Positions 12,741-24,000 of a stretch of 64,000 nt of DNA are shown one piece after another. Location: NCBI GenBank assembly GCA_003344405.1, contig NOWV01000060.1, positions 186,001 to 250,000 on the forward strand, read 5' to 3'. Numbering within the stretch: the stretch's first letter is position 1; each line of letters begins with the position of its first letter. Under the pieces are notes generated by a model. That model was not told where the DNA came from and made no database searches. It was given only the letters and a program-made list of their open reading frames with translations. The stretch is from Trichoplax sp. H2. Lineage: Eukaryota; Placozoa; Uniplacotomia; Trichoplacea. The translations under genes and the position numbers were made by a program.

Positions 12741-13370
12741 TAGCATCATTATTCAATCTTTAGATTATTTAACTTGATTTATGTTTAGTTATCATGCAGA
12801 GCGATAACTTGCTGACTTAATCAACCAGCTAATCAGAATATTGTAAGCATGATTGTTCAGTCACAACTTTAATTAAAGCGTAGCTACAGTTGCTAACTGT
12901 CATTGAAGATAACCGTGTCCTAGCATACTGTTCTGAACGTCATTGCATGTTTAACGAATTTTTTCAACAGTACTAATCCGTGTTGTACTGGCCTTAGAGG
13001 TATGGCACTATCGATGCAACAACTCTGAATAAACATTTCAGAAAAATGCAAGTTACAGTACTTACTCAGCAGACGAGCTCATTGATTGAAGTTTTTCCCC
13101 AGCCACTTGAGAATGGTACACAATAGGTATCCTTACTTCAAAGTTAGCAATTGGACACGAGGCAATGGAGAAGGTTTTTATGACATTATTTCACCATTAT
13201 CATTGCTGATACCCCTCAAGTTGCCCAAGTCGGGCTTGATTGCTTCAATATGGCGAGTGCAATTTTTTACACTCTGACAATTTCTATGGCAACTGTTAAT
13301 AGGTCGCCAAGAAATCAGCCCAATGTCCTTGAAGCAGGTTGAGATGCTTCAAGTACGTTCTATTCTATTG

Positions 13371-14340
13371 TATTATGTTGAATGACAGTACACTCCTCAG
13401 CCAACGACTTCCCAGGAGATCTCGAGGACGTCAAGGTGGACAGACAGTGGCCGTGTTAACAATTGAAACATGCTGGAATGAGAAACACTGAATGCAACGG
13501 AAGTGCTGTGGCATGCTAACAGTACCGTAATACCCTTTGACAACAACGACTGCATCACAAGCAAAAAGTTATTTAAAGTTTTTCTAGAGTAATTTTCAGT
13601 ATAAAGTGTATATTATCCATATGCAATTTTAGGGAAGTCACGCATGACTTACTGTATCATTTGCAATTACGTATATACAGTATATATTATGCAGTAGATT
13701 ACTGTAGGTGCAATAGTAGTATTTGTTGTTGGTAACTCCAACTCAGGTCTAACTTCACGTCACTACGACTACAGTGTACAGTACCCTACACTCTACCCTA
13801 CTGTACACTGTACTGGACTATACTGTACTGTACTGTAGTTACACCTGTCGAAGGTTTGGTTCTTATTGTACAGTATTATGTTGAATGACAGTACTGTACA
13901 CCCCTCAGCCAACGACTCCCCAGGAGATCTCGAGGACGTCAAGGTGGACAGACAGTGGCCGTGTTAACAATTGAAACATGCTGGAATGAGAAACACTGAA
14001 TCCAATGGAAGTGCTGTAGCATGCTATCAGTACCGTAATACCCTTTAACAACAACGACTGCATCACAAACGAAAAGTTATTTTTCTAGCGTAATTTTCAG
14101 TACAAACTGTATAGTATCCATATGCAATTTTAGGGAAGTCACGCATGACTTACTGTACAACTGTATCATTTGCAATTACGAATACTGTATATTATACAGT
14201 AGATTACTATACGTGCAATGGTAGTATTTGTTCTTGGTAACTCTAAGTCTAACTCCTCGTCACTACGACTACAGTGTACAGTACCTTACACTCTACCTTA
14301 CTGTACACTGTACTGGACTGTACTGTACTGTAGTACAGTA
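13371..14340. repeat. Two-copy direct duplication, about 503 bp
   Basis: TATTATGTTGAATGACAGTA starts at 13371 and again at 13874. The copies share CCAGGAGATCTCGAGGACGT, GTGGACAGACAGTGGCCGTG, ACAATTGAAACATGCTGGAA and ACAACGACTGCATCACAA. Both end in a GTAC-rich tract (13770-13850 and 14270-14340). Copy two ends about 220 bp before the TXNL4A start codon. Differences are point changes and small indels, including extra CTGTA words. Frames across the tract are low-complexity and are not called genes. Confidence 0.92.
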
Positions 14341-14560
14341 TGGTCCAAACGTCCAAACCATAGCCACTTCGTACGTAGTATACTATAGGTTTTCTGACAG
14401 TGCTGTACTTTACTATACAGCCACCATTTCTACCGGTAGAAATTGCGTGTAGTCCGTTAGTAGTGGATTTCCGGACTTGCATCTTTGGCGAAGGAGAGAG
14501 AACTCACTCTTTTCCCAATCACGCAATCTTCTTAAGTTAATCCCTACTTTAATAGCAACC

Positions 14561-14989
14561 ATGTCTTATATGCTACCTCATCTGCATAATGGCTGGCAAG
14601 TAGATCAAGCCATTTTAGGCGAAGAAGATAGAGTTGTCATTATTCGCTTCGGCCATGATTGGGATCCCACTTGCATGCACATGGATGAAATACTCTTCAA
14701 AATTGCCGATCGTGTCCAAAAGTTTGCTGTCACTTATCTAGTGGATATTACTGCTGTACCAGATTTTAACAAGATGTATGAATTATACGACCCTTGTACT
14801 GTGATGTTCTTCTACCGAAACAAGCACATCATGATCGATTTAGGCACTGGAAATAACAATAAAATCAATTGGTCATTGCAAGACCCTCAAGAAATGATTG
14901 ATATTGTGGAGACGGTGTATAGGGGTGCCAGGAAAGGTCGTGGTCTTGTAATCTCCCCTAAAGATTATTCAACGAAATACAGATATTGA
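14561..14989 (+). CDS. TXNL4A: TXNL4A / Dim1, U5 snRNP thioredoxin-fold protein
   Basis: This single-exon gene encodes 142 residues, the length typical of the family. The protein is a core part of the U5 and U4/U6.U5 tri-snRNP needed for pre-mRNA splicing in the nucleus. The sequence is close to the animal consensus throughout: MSYMLPHLHNGWQVDQAI at the start, RFGHDWDPTCMHMDEIL, YLVDITAVPDFNKMYELYDP, FRNKHIMIDLGTGNNNKINW (here with Tyr for the first Phe) and the end YSTKYRY. The thioredoxin CxxC pair is absent, as is normal for Dim1. The ATG at 14561 was chosen over an upstream in-frame one at 14477 because the conserved protein starts there. Its upstream flank is the GTAC-rich duplicated block. 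It converges on GATD1. Confidence 0.97.
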   Translation: MSYMLPHLHNGWQVDQAILGEEDRVVIIRFGHDWDPTCMHMDEILFKIADRVQKFAVTYLVDITAVPDFNKMYELYDPCTVMFFYRNKHIMIDLGTGNNNKINWSLQDPQEMIDIVETVYRGARKGRGLVISPKDYSTKYRY

Positions 14990-16560
14990 ATATGGATACG
15001 AAACTTTATCGACTGGAGCAACTGCCAATTACTCTTAGTCAATACAATTACCAATTTTGTAGTGAAATTGGTGTGGTAGCTGTCTGACCATGATTGCTAT
15101 AACGTCCAAAATACTATTCATTAATGGACTGATTTCAACTACGGTACAATTTCAAACCTTTGAACCAATACGTTACTTGATTGCATTTCTGTAGACGAGT
15201 TCCTATAATGTTTATACATAAAACTTACGCACACATTGTAGCCTATCTAATATGGTATTTCAAAGTTTGGATCCTTTAAATAGCTGACCTACAATGATAA
15301 TTGCGATATACCGGACATCCCATTTATTAATCATGAGTACAGTATTAATTTATGATTCAGAATTTCAAGCTAGCCTTGATTCAACATTAGTATGTTATGT
15401 ATACAATACTCTTATCGAAAATACGTACATATACCTAATCATGATACGGTTATCCCAATGGCTGTGTTATTCATGACATAAACGTGATCTAGCCGTTAGT
15501 TACGATGCTTTATCGTGTATTATCTCGAGCGACATAGTAATTGTAATGAAGCAGCATGATATCAGACTACCGTATTTGTATAACGAAACTGTGAAATCTA
15601 ATCGGAATAGATTTTAGATTAAAATCCAATGGATGTTGTAGTACGTTAATGTTGTATTATAATAACCTTATAATAAACTTAAAATATTAAATTATTTCTG
15701 CGACGGTATTGTGTACAAACCTTGTTTTTACTGCACATAACTTTGCTCAGAAATACCACACTATACTAATAACTTACGATAAAAGAACACATATTCTATA
15801 TTGATTCTCCTGTTGCAAATTATGAGCCTTTCAATTTGAACAGACTAAGCTATTCTTAGCCTACCTTCCTTCAAAGATTGATCAGACAGCTATGATCATC
15901 ATCCTATTCAACCATTTAATTAATCAGATACTGCTGCGTAAAGGCAAGATTCGAAATTTTTACTGCGTTTGCAGGTTTGATGTGGACGCGTAGAATCATT
16001 GCACGTATAGGTAAACGGTCTACTGTATATATAGCTTCATAGAAATATACATGTCTCGATATCAAATAACCAACTGAACTTATCCTCTTTTATTGCATTT
16101 GAATAACATTTATAAAACATACAGTGGAGAAAAATTAATTGTAATATATATTTTCATATATATCTGTCTTACTTGAAATAGTACTCATGTATACTGTATA
16201 TGCATAAGACGCCTAATAATCTATCAGAATACATAAGAATGTATACGCTGATCGATCAAAGACGAAGTCCTATATAAGATCAGTTAATACTATAGGTCAA
16301 TAAAATACTTCCTAGGTATGCACAGAAATTCATTAATAATCTGATACAGACTCAAAATGTTACAAAAATAGAAACACGTATGTTACAGCTATGTCTTTAG
16401 GACTTTGATTCTGCTACCTTCATAGATGCACTCCAACAGCAAAGTGCGCGGTGCTATACGAGACGTACGATTAATTTACTCGATTTTTCATATCTGCTCG
16501 ACTAAAGAGTATACAGCGAATAAAGTTATTAATCAATAAGTACTTGAATTCACATGAAAT
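14990..16560. other. Intergenic, between convergent TXNL4A and GATD1
   Basis: No gene was recognised. It should contain the 3' UTRs of both genes. Short frames (for example 15294-15476) show no family resemblance. Confidence 0.5.
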
Positions 16561-19206
16561 CTAAATTGTAAAATCTTTATTTTCATACCTGGTATTGAAG
16601 TGAAGGACAAGGTTTTGGACAGTCGTTAGAGTAGATTGGTCATTCTGACCGGTAATTAAATGCTTATCGATAACAACGTGAACACCAACACCGGCATTAG
16701 CTAAGACCGCATGAGTAGAGATGATAACAGTGATCAGAAATAGGAGTAGTACTATACTACAGCGTATACGCATAGTATCCTGAATACATATACGTATGTT
16801 ATGTTTGGCCCGGATAAAATTAGCTTAGTAGTTCGTATTATACAGTACTATAATAGTATAATATATAATATCTCGAATTTGTACGCGTATTTTATGTTTG
16901 TTGGCACACTAAAGACTTTAGTCACAGACCTGTATAGCTTGCACCATGTTCTCGCAAAAAATCTTCCAAGATAATTGGCATCATAGCAAAATCCGACCTC
17001 GATACCATTTCACGAACTGGAGGCTAAAATAGATATTCACGTCTACAGCTTTAACTACATCTCTTATCGACATTTGCATATTTTTAAAATAAGAATACTA
17101 CGGTACTGTCATAAGAATGAGGCATACCCTTGAAAATTAAAATTATGCTAAGGGATACTAAGTTATAAAACTACAGGTTACTTACTGGTAAATTTAGAAA
17201 AAGTTTTTAAGTCTCAGTCAACTGATACGATTCGCTTATGTAGCGTATTTACTGAAAATCTGTATACTTCGGTCCTTTGTAATACTAAAGTCACAAGACT
17301 TACTGCAGTCAGAGAATATTCCCGTAACATCCATGTACGTCCATCCATACTCATGGCAGAACATAAGGCAGCAACTCCGAAGCCGATTGCACATATCGGC
17401 TCTAATACGTGTAGAAATTTAATAGACGTAGTTAGTATTTTAGTTAATTATTCGTACAAAATGTGAGTTTAGATAATGTAATCTAGTACATGTAAATTGA
17501 ATGAAAGAGCATAGCTAGATGAAGAACCTTACATTTCAAAAATATTTATGAAAGTTCAAACTATTCATTTGCAGGTATGTACATTGTACACTGTACAGTG
17601 TACAGTAGGCTAGCGAAACTTACTTTTATCAGCAATGAAAGAATTTAAAATGTTCCCCAGTTCACGATGTGTAGATAAGTCATAAACAGCTCCGGGAGAA
17701 TTAGGAATTAGCAATACAGAATAATCGGCCGCTGTATATTCAAAATTAATTAATATTATATTAATTTATTAATAATAGAGATGTTAATTAGATGAATTTT
17801 CTTGACATTAATAGCCATATTTGGAATGGATAACAAAGTAAATGAACGCTCAATGAGTGTTACAAGCTTGCTATGCTTGTTAGCAAACTGGAAAGTTGAC
17901 AGAATAATTTCGCCTATGTACTTATTCGACTGTAAAGAGGCTCTATCAAATTAGGTTATCATTCATCGTGCTATGGCCTATGGATCATTATTAAGATAAG
18001 GTTGTAATAAACTTCAAAATCTACTAGCAGTTTGCATAGTCATTTCTATGGTATAACATAGTCTATCTGGCAAAACAGACAACCACGTATAATTACGGGA
18101 AAACAAGCTACGAACATTTTTTTTTCGAATTTTTTTACCAGTGGACAACTATAAAACATGCTACACAGTATAAGTGTAATTTAGTAACATCTATGACTAA
18201 ATTATGGATGATACACAAACTATAATGCTGTGCATAGACGGTATTCAGTACTCAAGATTACTCAAGCTACTTTATTAATTCAGCTGGCATCACTTTTTAT
18301 CCGAGTATTTGGAAAGTATCGATTGAAGGTATTTACGGTTAAAATTACTATTGAAGACTTATAAGATTCGTAACCAAGTACACAGACCGATAGAATTCAA
18401 TTTTTATACCATTAACAAAATATGAATATGCTTGTATATATACACGATGATAAAATCATTTTTTACCATCCACAAGTTCCAGTTTCGTAGGTGTTGCAAA
18501 CGATTTAGTGCGAAATTCGCTTATCCACCGTTTCGTATTTTCATCGATATCCACAAATTCTATCGGTTGGCCCTAATTATTAAATGAATACATGAAATAC
18601 GAATGGCTATTACCATGACAGCAGTTTAAGTTCACTCAATGGAAAATAAGCGTATGTTTTGAAAGATTTATACCAACCATAGGAGTTGCTAGTTGTACTT
18701 GAAACACTGAATGTGTTAAAGTAAACGAGTGGATGAAAGAATGAGCTGAGACACCTACATCATAGTTAAGGGAATTTATTAGTATGATAGCAAGCACAAT
18801 CATATGGAGTTGGATTGACCTATGCGAATTGGTGAGTTTGAGCATCAGCTGTCAAATGGAAGCTATAACGCGTATACTGTACTTATCCATAAGATCGCAT
18901 TGGGTTAGTGGCTAGGGTTAGGGTTCGGCTACTTTAAAGTGCTAAGAAGATACCGTTCCCTTTGATGTAATTTCTTACAAAGTGATTGGTAAATTACTAT
19001 GGAATGGTTTATTTTTAGTACTATACACAGTCCAGCAGACTTGTTAGCATGATTGAACAGTTTGATATTATTATTGCTGACTGGAAAATGTAGTCAAAAA
19101 TTTCATAAGTAATCCACTGCAATTGAGTTCGTGCTATTGCATTGATGGTTAACTGACCTTGTTGTGCTGCAGATAAAACACATAAACATTGCGGTTTTTT
19201 AGCCAT
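16561..19206 (-). CDS. GATD1: GATD1-like glutamine amidotransferase-fold protein (7 exons)
   Basis: Exons in reading order: 19158-19206, 18678-18754, 18467-18572, 17624-17731, 17304-17401, 16930-17023 and 16561-16700. Together they give 223 residues, about the length of human GATD1 (220). Recognisable blocks are MAKKPQCLCVLSAAQQG, GVSAHSFIHSFTLTHSVFQV, IEFVDIDENTKRWISEFRTK, LLIPNSPGAVYDLS, PICAIGFGVAALC, YSLTA, MMPIILEDFLREHGASYTAN and VVIDKHLITGQN. This is a DJ-1/PfpI-class I amidotransferase fold. At the nucleophile elbow I read A-I-G-F-G, where active relatives carry Cys-His, so it probably lacks the classical nucleophile, as I recall for vertebrate GATD1. The exon 2 donor (ATG followed by GTTGGT) is weak but is the only in-phase choice. 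It is head-to-head with the L27-PDZ gene across a 1.86-kb repeat-filled spacer. The cellular role of the family is poorly known. Confidence 0.9.
17580..17608. repeat. Short GTAC palindromic run in GATD1 intron 4
   Basis: The run TTGTACACTGTACAGTGTAC is built from the same GTACAG/CTGTAC words as the arrays at 13.8, 14.3, 19.4 and 61.5 kb. It sits about 20 bp from the exon 4 donor in the intron. Confidence 0.6.
18902..18925 (+). repeat. Short TTAGGG-like interstitial motif
   Basis: GGCTAGGGTTAGGGTTCGG carries two to three degenerate copies of the metazoan telomere hexamer inside GATD1 intron 1. It is too short to mean more than chance or an old insertion. Confidence 0.3.
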
Positions 19207-21064
19207 AATTCACTTTTACCACTACGATAAGTATATACAATTTAAGAACTCTATCTGTGTCGGCTAGTCAACACTATCTACCGTTGCAGCAAAAGCAATC
19301 AGCAAACTACCTTGATAGCAGCTACTGTAGGCAAATAAGTCTTGCAGATTCAATTCGCTACCCTACTAGCGAGCGATTGAAAGGGGTTGGTCGAAGGGCA
19401 GTCTCATCACCTACTCTACTCTGGATCAACAGTTGCTGCTGTATGACTGTGCAGTACTGCACCATGGACTAGAACTGTACACTGTCTACAGTGTACAGTC
19501 CGTGTAATACAGTATATTACAGACCATACTGTACACTGTGCACTGTGTAGTCTCCACGAAAGCGGTTGGTCGAACGACAGTCTCATCATTTACTGTATCA
19601 TGAGTTGCTGCTGTATCAGTGTGCTGTGTACTGTACCGTGGACTAGAACTGTACTGTACACTGTCTACAGTGTACAGTCCGTATAGCACAGTATATTATA
19701 GACCATACTGTACACTGTGCACTGTGTAGCATCCACTAAAGGGGTTGGTCGAACGGCAGTCTCATCACCTACAGTACTGTACTAGATCAAGAAATGCTGC
19801 AGTATCACTGTGCTGTACTGTACCGTGGTCTACTAGATACTATGCCTGGTGTAGAAAGTATCTACAGTATGTACAGTACAGTACAGAACTGTACTGTACA
19901 CTGTACAGTACTGTACTGTACAGTACAGTATGTTTTACAGATCATACTGTACTGTACACTGTGCACTGTGTAGCATCCAGTAAAAAGCGGTTGGTCGAAT
20001 GCCAGTCTCATCACCTACTGTACTCTAGGTCAAGAGTTGCTGCTGTATCACGGTGCTGTACTGTACCGTGGACTACTAGATATTAAACCCGGTGTAGAAA
20101 GTACAGTACAGTACAGTACTGTACTGTACTGTACAGTATGTACTGTACTGTACAGTATGTTACAGACTATACTGTGCACTGTACTGTACAGTACTGTACA
20201 CTGTGCACTGTACAGTACACTGTACCGTGTACAGTACGTTACTGTACAGCATCCACGATGGCCTTCATCCAGTAGTCCATGACTGTACTAGTGTACTGTA
20301 CAGCGTACACGTCAGGGCTACTGCAATGTCAAGTCATCATAAACTGCCGTACTACAGCTATGTTATCCATCAATGTTCACGCTATCATGTTGTACCAGAG
20401 CTACGACATTGGTCATAGCCAATTATTGTATGACATGTACGGCGGTTGTACGCGTCAGTATGCGTCAGGGACTACCGACAACAAAGAAAGGGCGACTGTC
20501 CAATAACTATCATGAACAGGTTGACTATTTTGCTGGTCATTGGACTACAGTATGGATAGGATTAACGAAGGAGCATTTTAGGCAATAACTCGCTGTCTAC
20601 AGTACATTGGTGTGCTACGCCATCAGACGCTGAGTAAGCGTAGCGACTACGCTAGTACTGTACGATACTATAGTGTATATGTCATATAGACCAAGAAAAG
20701 ACAGACAGACACCTCTATGAGCAATAGCTACAAGTGCATATACTGTACATGTATGACTACTCCAACCACTTGTCTGTGACGTTTGGCTACAATAGGGCAC
20801 ACCCTAGGGCCGGATGAAGGATCAGTTAACGTCATACACTAGTAAGAGTACGTCCATCATTTGATACCCTCGTATCGCAATAATCTGCAGTAGGTGTCCA
20901 AACAATAGCTAAACTTATTATTATTATTATAGTCAAGCATAACAACCCATCGTTGCTACTAGGGTAGTGCTAAAGTGACGCTTGGGGCGGATGACACTAC
21001 GCCCTTCAAATAAAACTGTCTAGAGTGTCATCGCAAGTCATCCCGTTATCAACTCGTCTGCAAC
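19207..21064. promoter_or_regulatory. Divergent spacer between GATD1 and L27-PDZ genes
   Basis: This 1.86-kb region holds the 5' flanks of both divergent genes. Most of it is the repeat array at 19382-20265. The last 800 bp are less repetitive and closer to balanced composition. A frame near 20457-20588 (ending KEHFRQ) is open but unsupported. No core promoter element could be assigned with certainty. Confidence 0.5.
19382..20265. repeat. Four-copy tandem array with GTAC palindromes
   Basis: Unit starts (GGTTGGTCGAA preceded by AAAGG/AAAGC) lie at about 19382, 19560, 19740 and 19986, so units are about 178, 180, 246 and 280 bp. Each has the order GGTTGGTCGAA, CAGTCTCATCA, TTGCTGCTGTATCA (variants), TGTACCGTGGACTA, a run of CTGTAC/GTACAG words, ACAGA(C/T)CATACTGTAC (variants), CTGTGCACTGTGTAGCATCCA. 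Units three and four are longer because the alternating GTACAGTACTGTAC block is expanded. Several open frames across the array come from the repeat. Confidence 0.92.
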
Positions 21065-24000
21065 ATGGCTCAAGTTAAGAAAGGTAGAAAATAAAGCAAT
21101 TTTAACCCTGTTGTTGAAGTCAATTCCGTTATCCTATCCTGCTGTTATTTTCTTGGTCTATCGTCGTTGTCATATTGCACATGACCACTTCCATAGTGAT
21201 ATTCTTGTAGGATACCGTTATCACCTGATAGGATACTTGTCATCGTTGATAACGTAATCGTAATCCGTTATCAAATTGTTTTTCTTAGTTTCCTTTTTTC
21301 TTTTGGGTACTCTTTTTCTCTGCCAAGATAATACTTGTTTATTATCGAATGATAGAGTACAGCGTTGAATATCTTGTTGTTAGATAATGAAAAAATGAAT
21401 CCAAGTTGTTGAATCGAATAGCGTCAAAATGGATAATGTAATGAATCGGAGAGAGTGATATGCTTAGATAAGATTATAAATGCAAACGATCCATTTTACA
21501 GATTATTCCAAAGCCATGATGGCGCTAGAAAAGGTCATCTTGGAAAACGATCGAAACAACTATAGCAATGAGGAAGATCAGGAGATGTTAGCTGAAGTCC
21601 TGTCATTAATGAAACACAGACTATTTAAGAATGTTATGGACATTCAAGAAGATTATGCTAGGGTAAGACTTGTTCTAATAGCAATCGATGAATCTTCCTA
21701 TTAGCATTATTATCAATACGCGCATCGATCCTTTGTCGACACAAAAATAAACTCTTACACAAATTGCGGACAGGATCGCCCAAAAATTTCTTTCCGAGCA
21801 ATTTCAAGGCTTGTCCAATCTTAACCATCCCCGAAAAATGTTACTTTGATCAAAATTTGTATTTTATTGTTGGCAGTTAAGATACAATATAGTTTATCAG
21901 TATGCTGCTTTCATTCGTTCCCTACAAACTTCGTACAATCCAACGGTAGATCACATAGCAACAATAGTTCATCTAAGATGAATCAACTAAAAATAAACGG
22001 ATCGACTACGATACCGTTCTTGTAAACTCCGATCAAATGACTATATTTCCTTACTCATAACTAACGGTTGAAATCGAGTAGGTTACTTTACAAAATCCAA
22101 GAAAGTGAACTATTGTAGAGATTCCTTGTACGACAAGTACGCAAACAATAGTGATAGCACTTCATAAATTAACATCAAGCTATTCTAAATACCTTTATTA
22201 CAATCACTAAAAATCGATTAATCATTAATTAGTTAATAAAATACACAAATGCAATTACAGTTAAATAATTTCACATCTACCATTACCACTTTCGAATATT
22301 GTTATGCTTAAGGAAGAAGCATTGAATTCTGTAGAATAAAATAACCAACTAGAATTAGGTACTCACTTATTGACATCGATTACTTCTTTAGCGATAATTT
22401 ACAAACAATGTACCTGTCATAAAGCTACCATGATCGATTGATATGCGTCTTTTAGAAACCTAGTAATACTTACTATAGAACATCCTATTCTATCATGTAG
22501 CACTAGTAAAATAGACGTCTTCAAACTACTAGAAATGGTAATCGCAATACGTAAGTTTTGATGATGGTGAATTCGACTTAAGCCAAGATAGCTGATAAGT
22601 GGTAATAATCACGTAGAAATTTGTTGACATATTATGTCCGTGTCCGTAGTATCTATGTTGATAGCCCATAACATGAATGTCCAATTAATTCTAGAGTTGC
22701 TTATATAACTTCAAGATTGAATCGGATATGACCTACATCGTAGTCTTTGTAGCTTGGCTAGTCCCCTAGGTTTGCTATAAATATCAATAACGTTGTGATC
22801 AATCTTTTTTATTACAAATTAGACATAGTATTATACTATGCGACAGTTCTGACCATGTTAATAATAGCGTACAATCTATCATTTGCTTGACATCACATTT
22901 ATTTTACATCCCTTTTCCTGACCGACTGATAACTTGGAACATTGGCATTTACTTTATTTGCAATCATATAAATAGTTACATCATATCGGATTGAGCGTAA
23001 ATACATGACGCTATGCTTATTATAAACTATACCAATTTGTTGCTATGGATGATAGTTGAAGACATTTTATCCAGCTGCTAGTTATTTTCCTTTTCATTGC
23101 ATTACTCCTATCAAAACAACTGTAACGAATCGCATCATACAGTACTATATAAAGTCTATATTATCATCTGATGAATATTCTATTTATGTTGACAGCGAAT
23201 ATAAATAACTCCTGTATTGCTACTGTCATCTTATACATTAGGGATGTAATTCAAATAAAAAATTAAAAATGATAAGATGACAGCTACTGTGAAGATAGAT
23301 CATGAATGATCAGTGTTGACAATCTATCCTATCGGCAGGTGCATCTGCGCAAAATAAACCAGTAGTCGGATAAATTCTCTACTCTAAAAATAAACTTGTC
23401 CATCTAACAATTCTCGTAGAACAGTAAAATTTATGCTTTACTACTGATCTGGTATCAATTTAGTAACAGTATCAAAATAACGTTATTATTCTACAATATG
23501 CAATATATATATATATATATGAATGCGATAAATTTTTTCGTACAGTTATATATAATTTATTCGATATTGACTTACTAGCCGGAGGCGTGATTGCATACTT
23601 AAAAGTATGCAAAGAATAAATTCGACGAAACGTATGCTAGATAATTCAAATAGTTACATATAATGCTAAATCTATCTCGGCCCATGCTATACCTTTTGAA
23701 TACAACACAAGAGATACCTCTATAATATTTTAATATTTAATTGCAACTTTGGGGAACTGCGCTACTGCAACTTGAACAACTATCAAACTCAAATAATACA
23801 CGGTAAAAAAATCCAAGTCAATCCACTACCGTAATTAAGATATCATCACAATTATCAAACCCTCTGATTTCTCATAGTAGCAGGGTATTTTAAAGTTAGC
23901 AATATTCACAAAACTACACTCGTATATTTGCAATAACCATGATTACATGTACATGTACCGTATACCTCTTACGTATTTTAATCTGCTCAATTCAATCAGC

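Noticed and set aside
14228-14482. Frames just upstream of TXNL4A and the upstream in-frame ATG at 14477
   Set aside because: The frames come from GTAC words. The conserved TXNL4A protein starts at 14561, so the upstream extension is probably 5' UTR.
18902-18925. Telomere-like TTAGGG copies as a former chromosome end
   Set aside because: Only two to three degenerate units inside a gene intron; chance or a minor insertion is enough.
19257-20588. Many overlapping open frames of 60-110 codons
   Set aside because: They run through the GTAC satellite, are rich in Tyr, Cys, Val and Leu from the repeated words, overlap in several frames and match no family.
21480-21501. ATG at 21480 as the start of the L27-PDZ gene
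   Set aside because: The stretch ends in a strong acceptor (CATTTTACAG). The 19-nt exon at 21065 joins there in phase and aligns with the Dlg start; it is kept only as an alternative.
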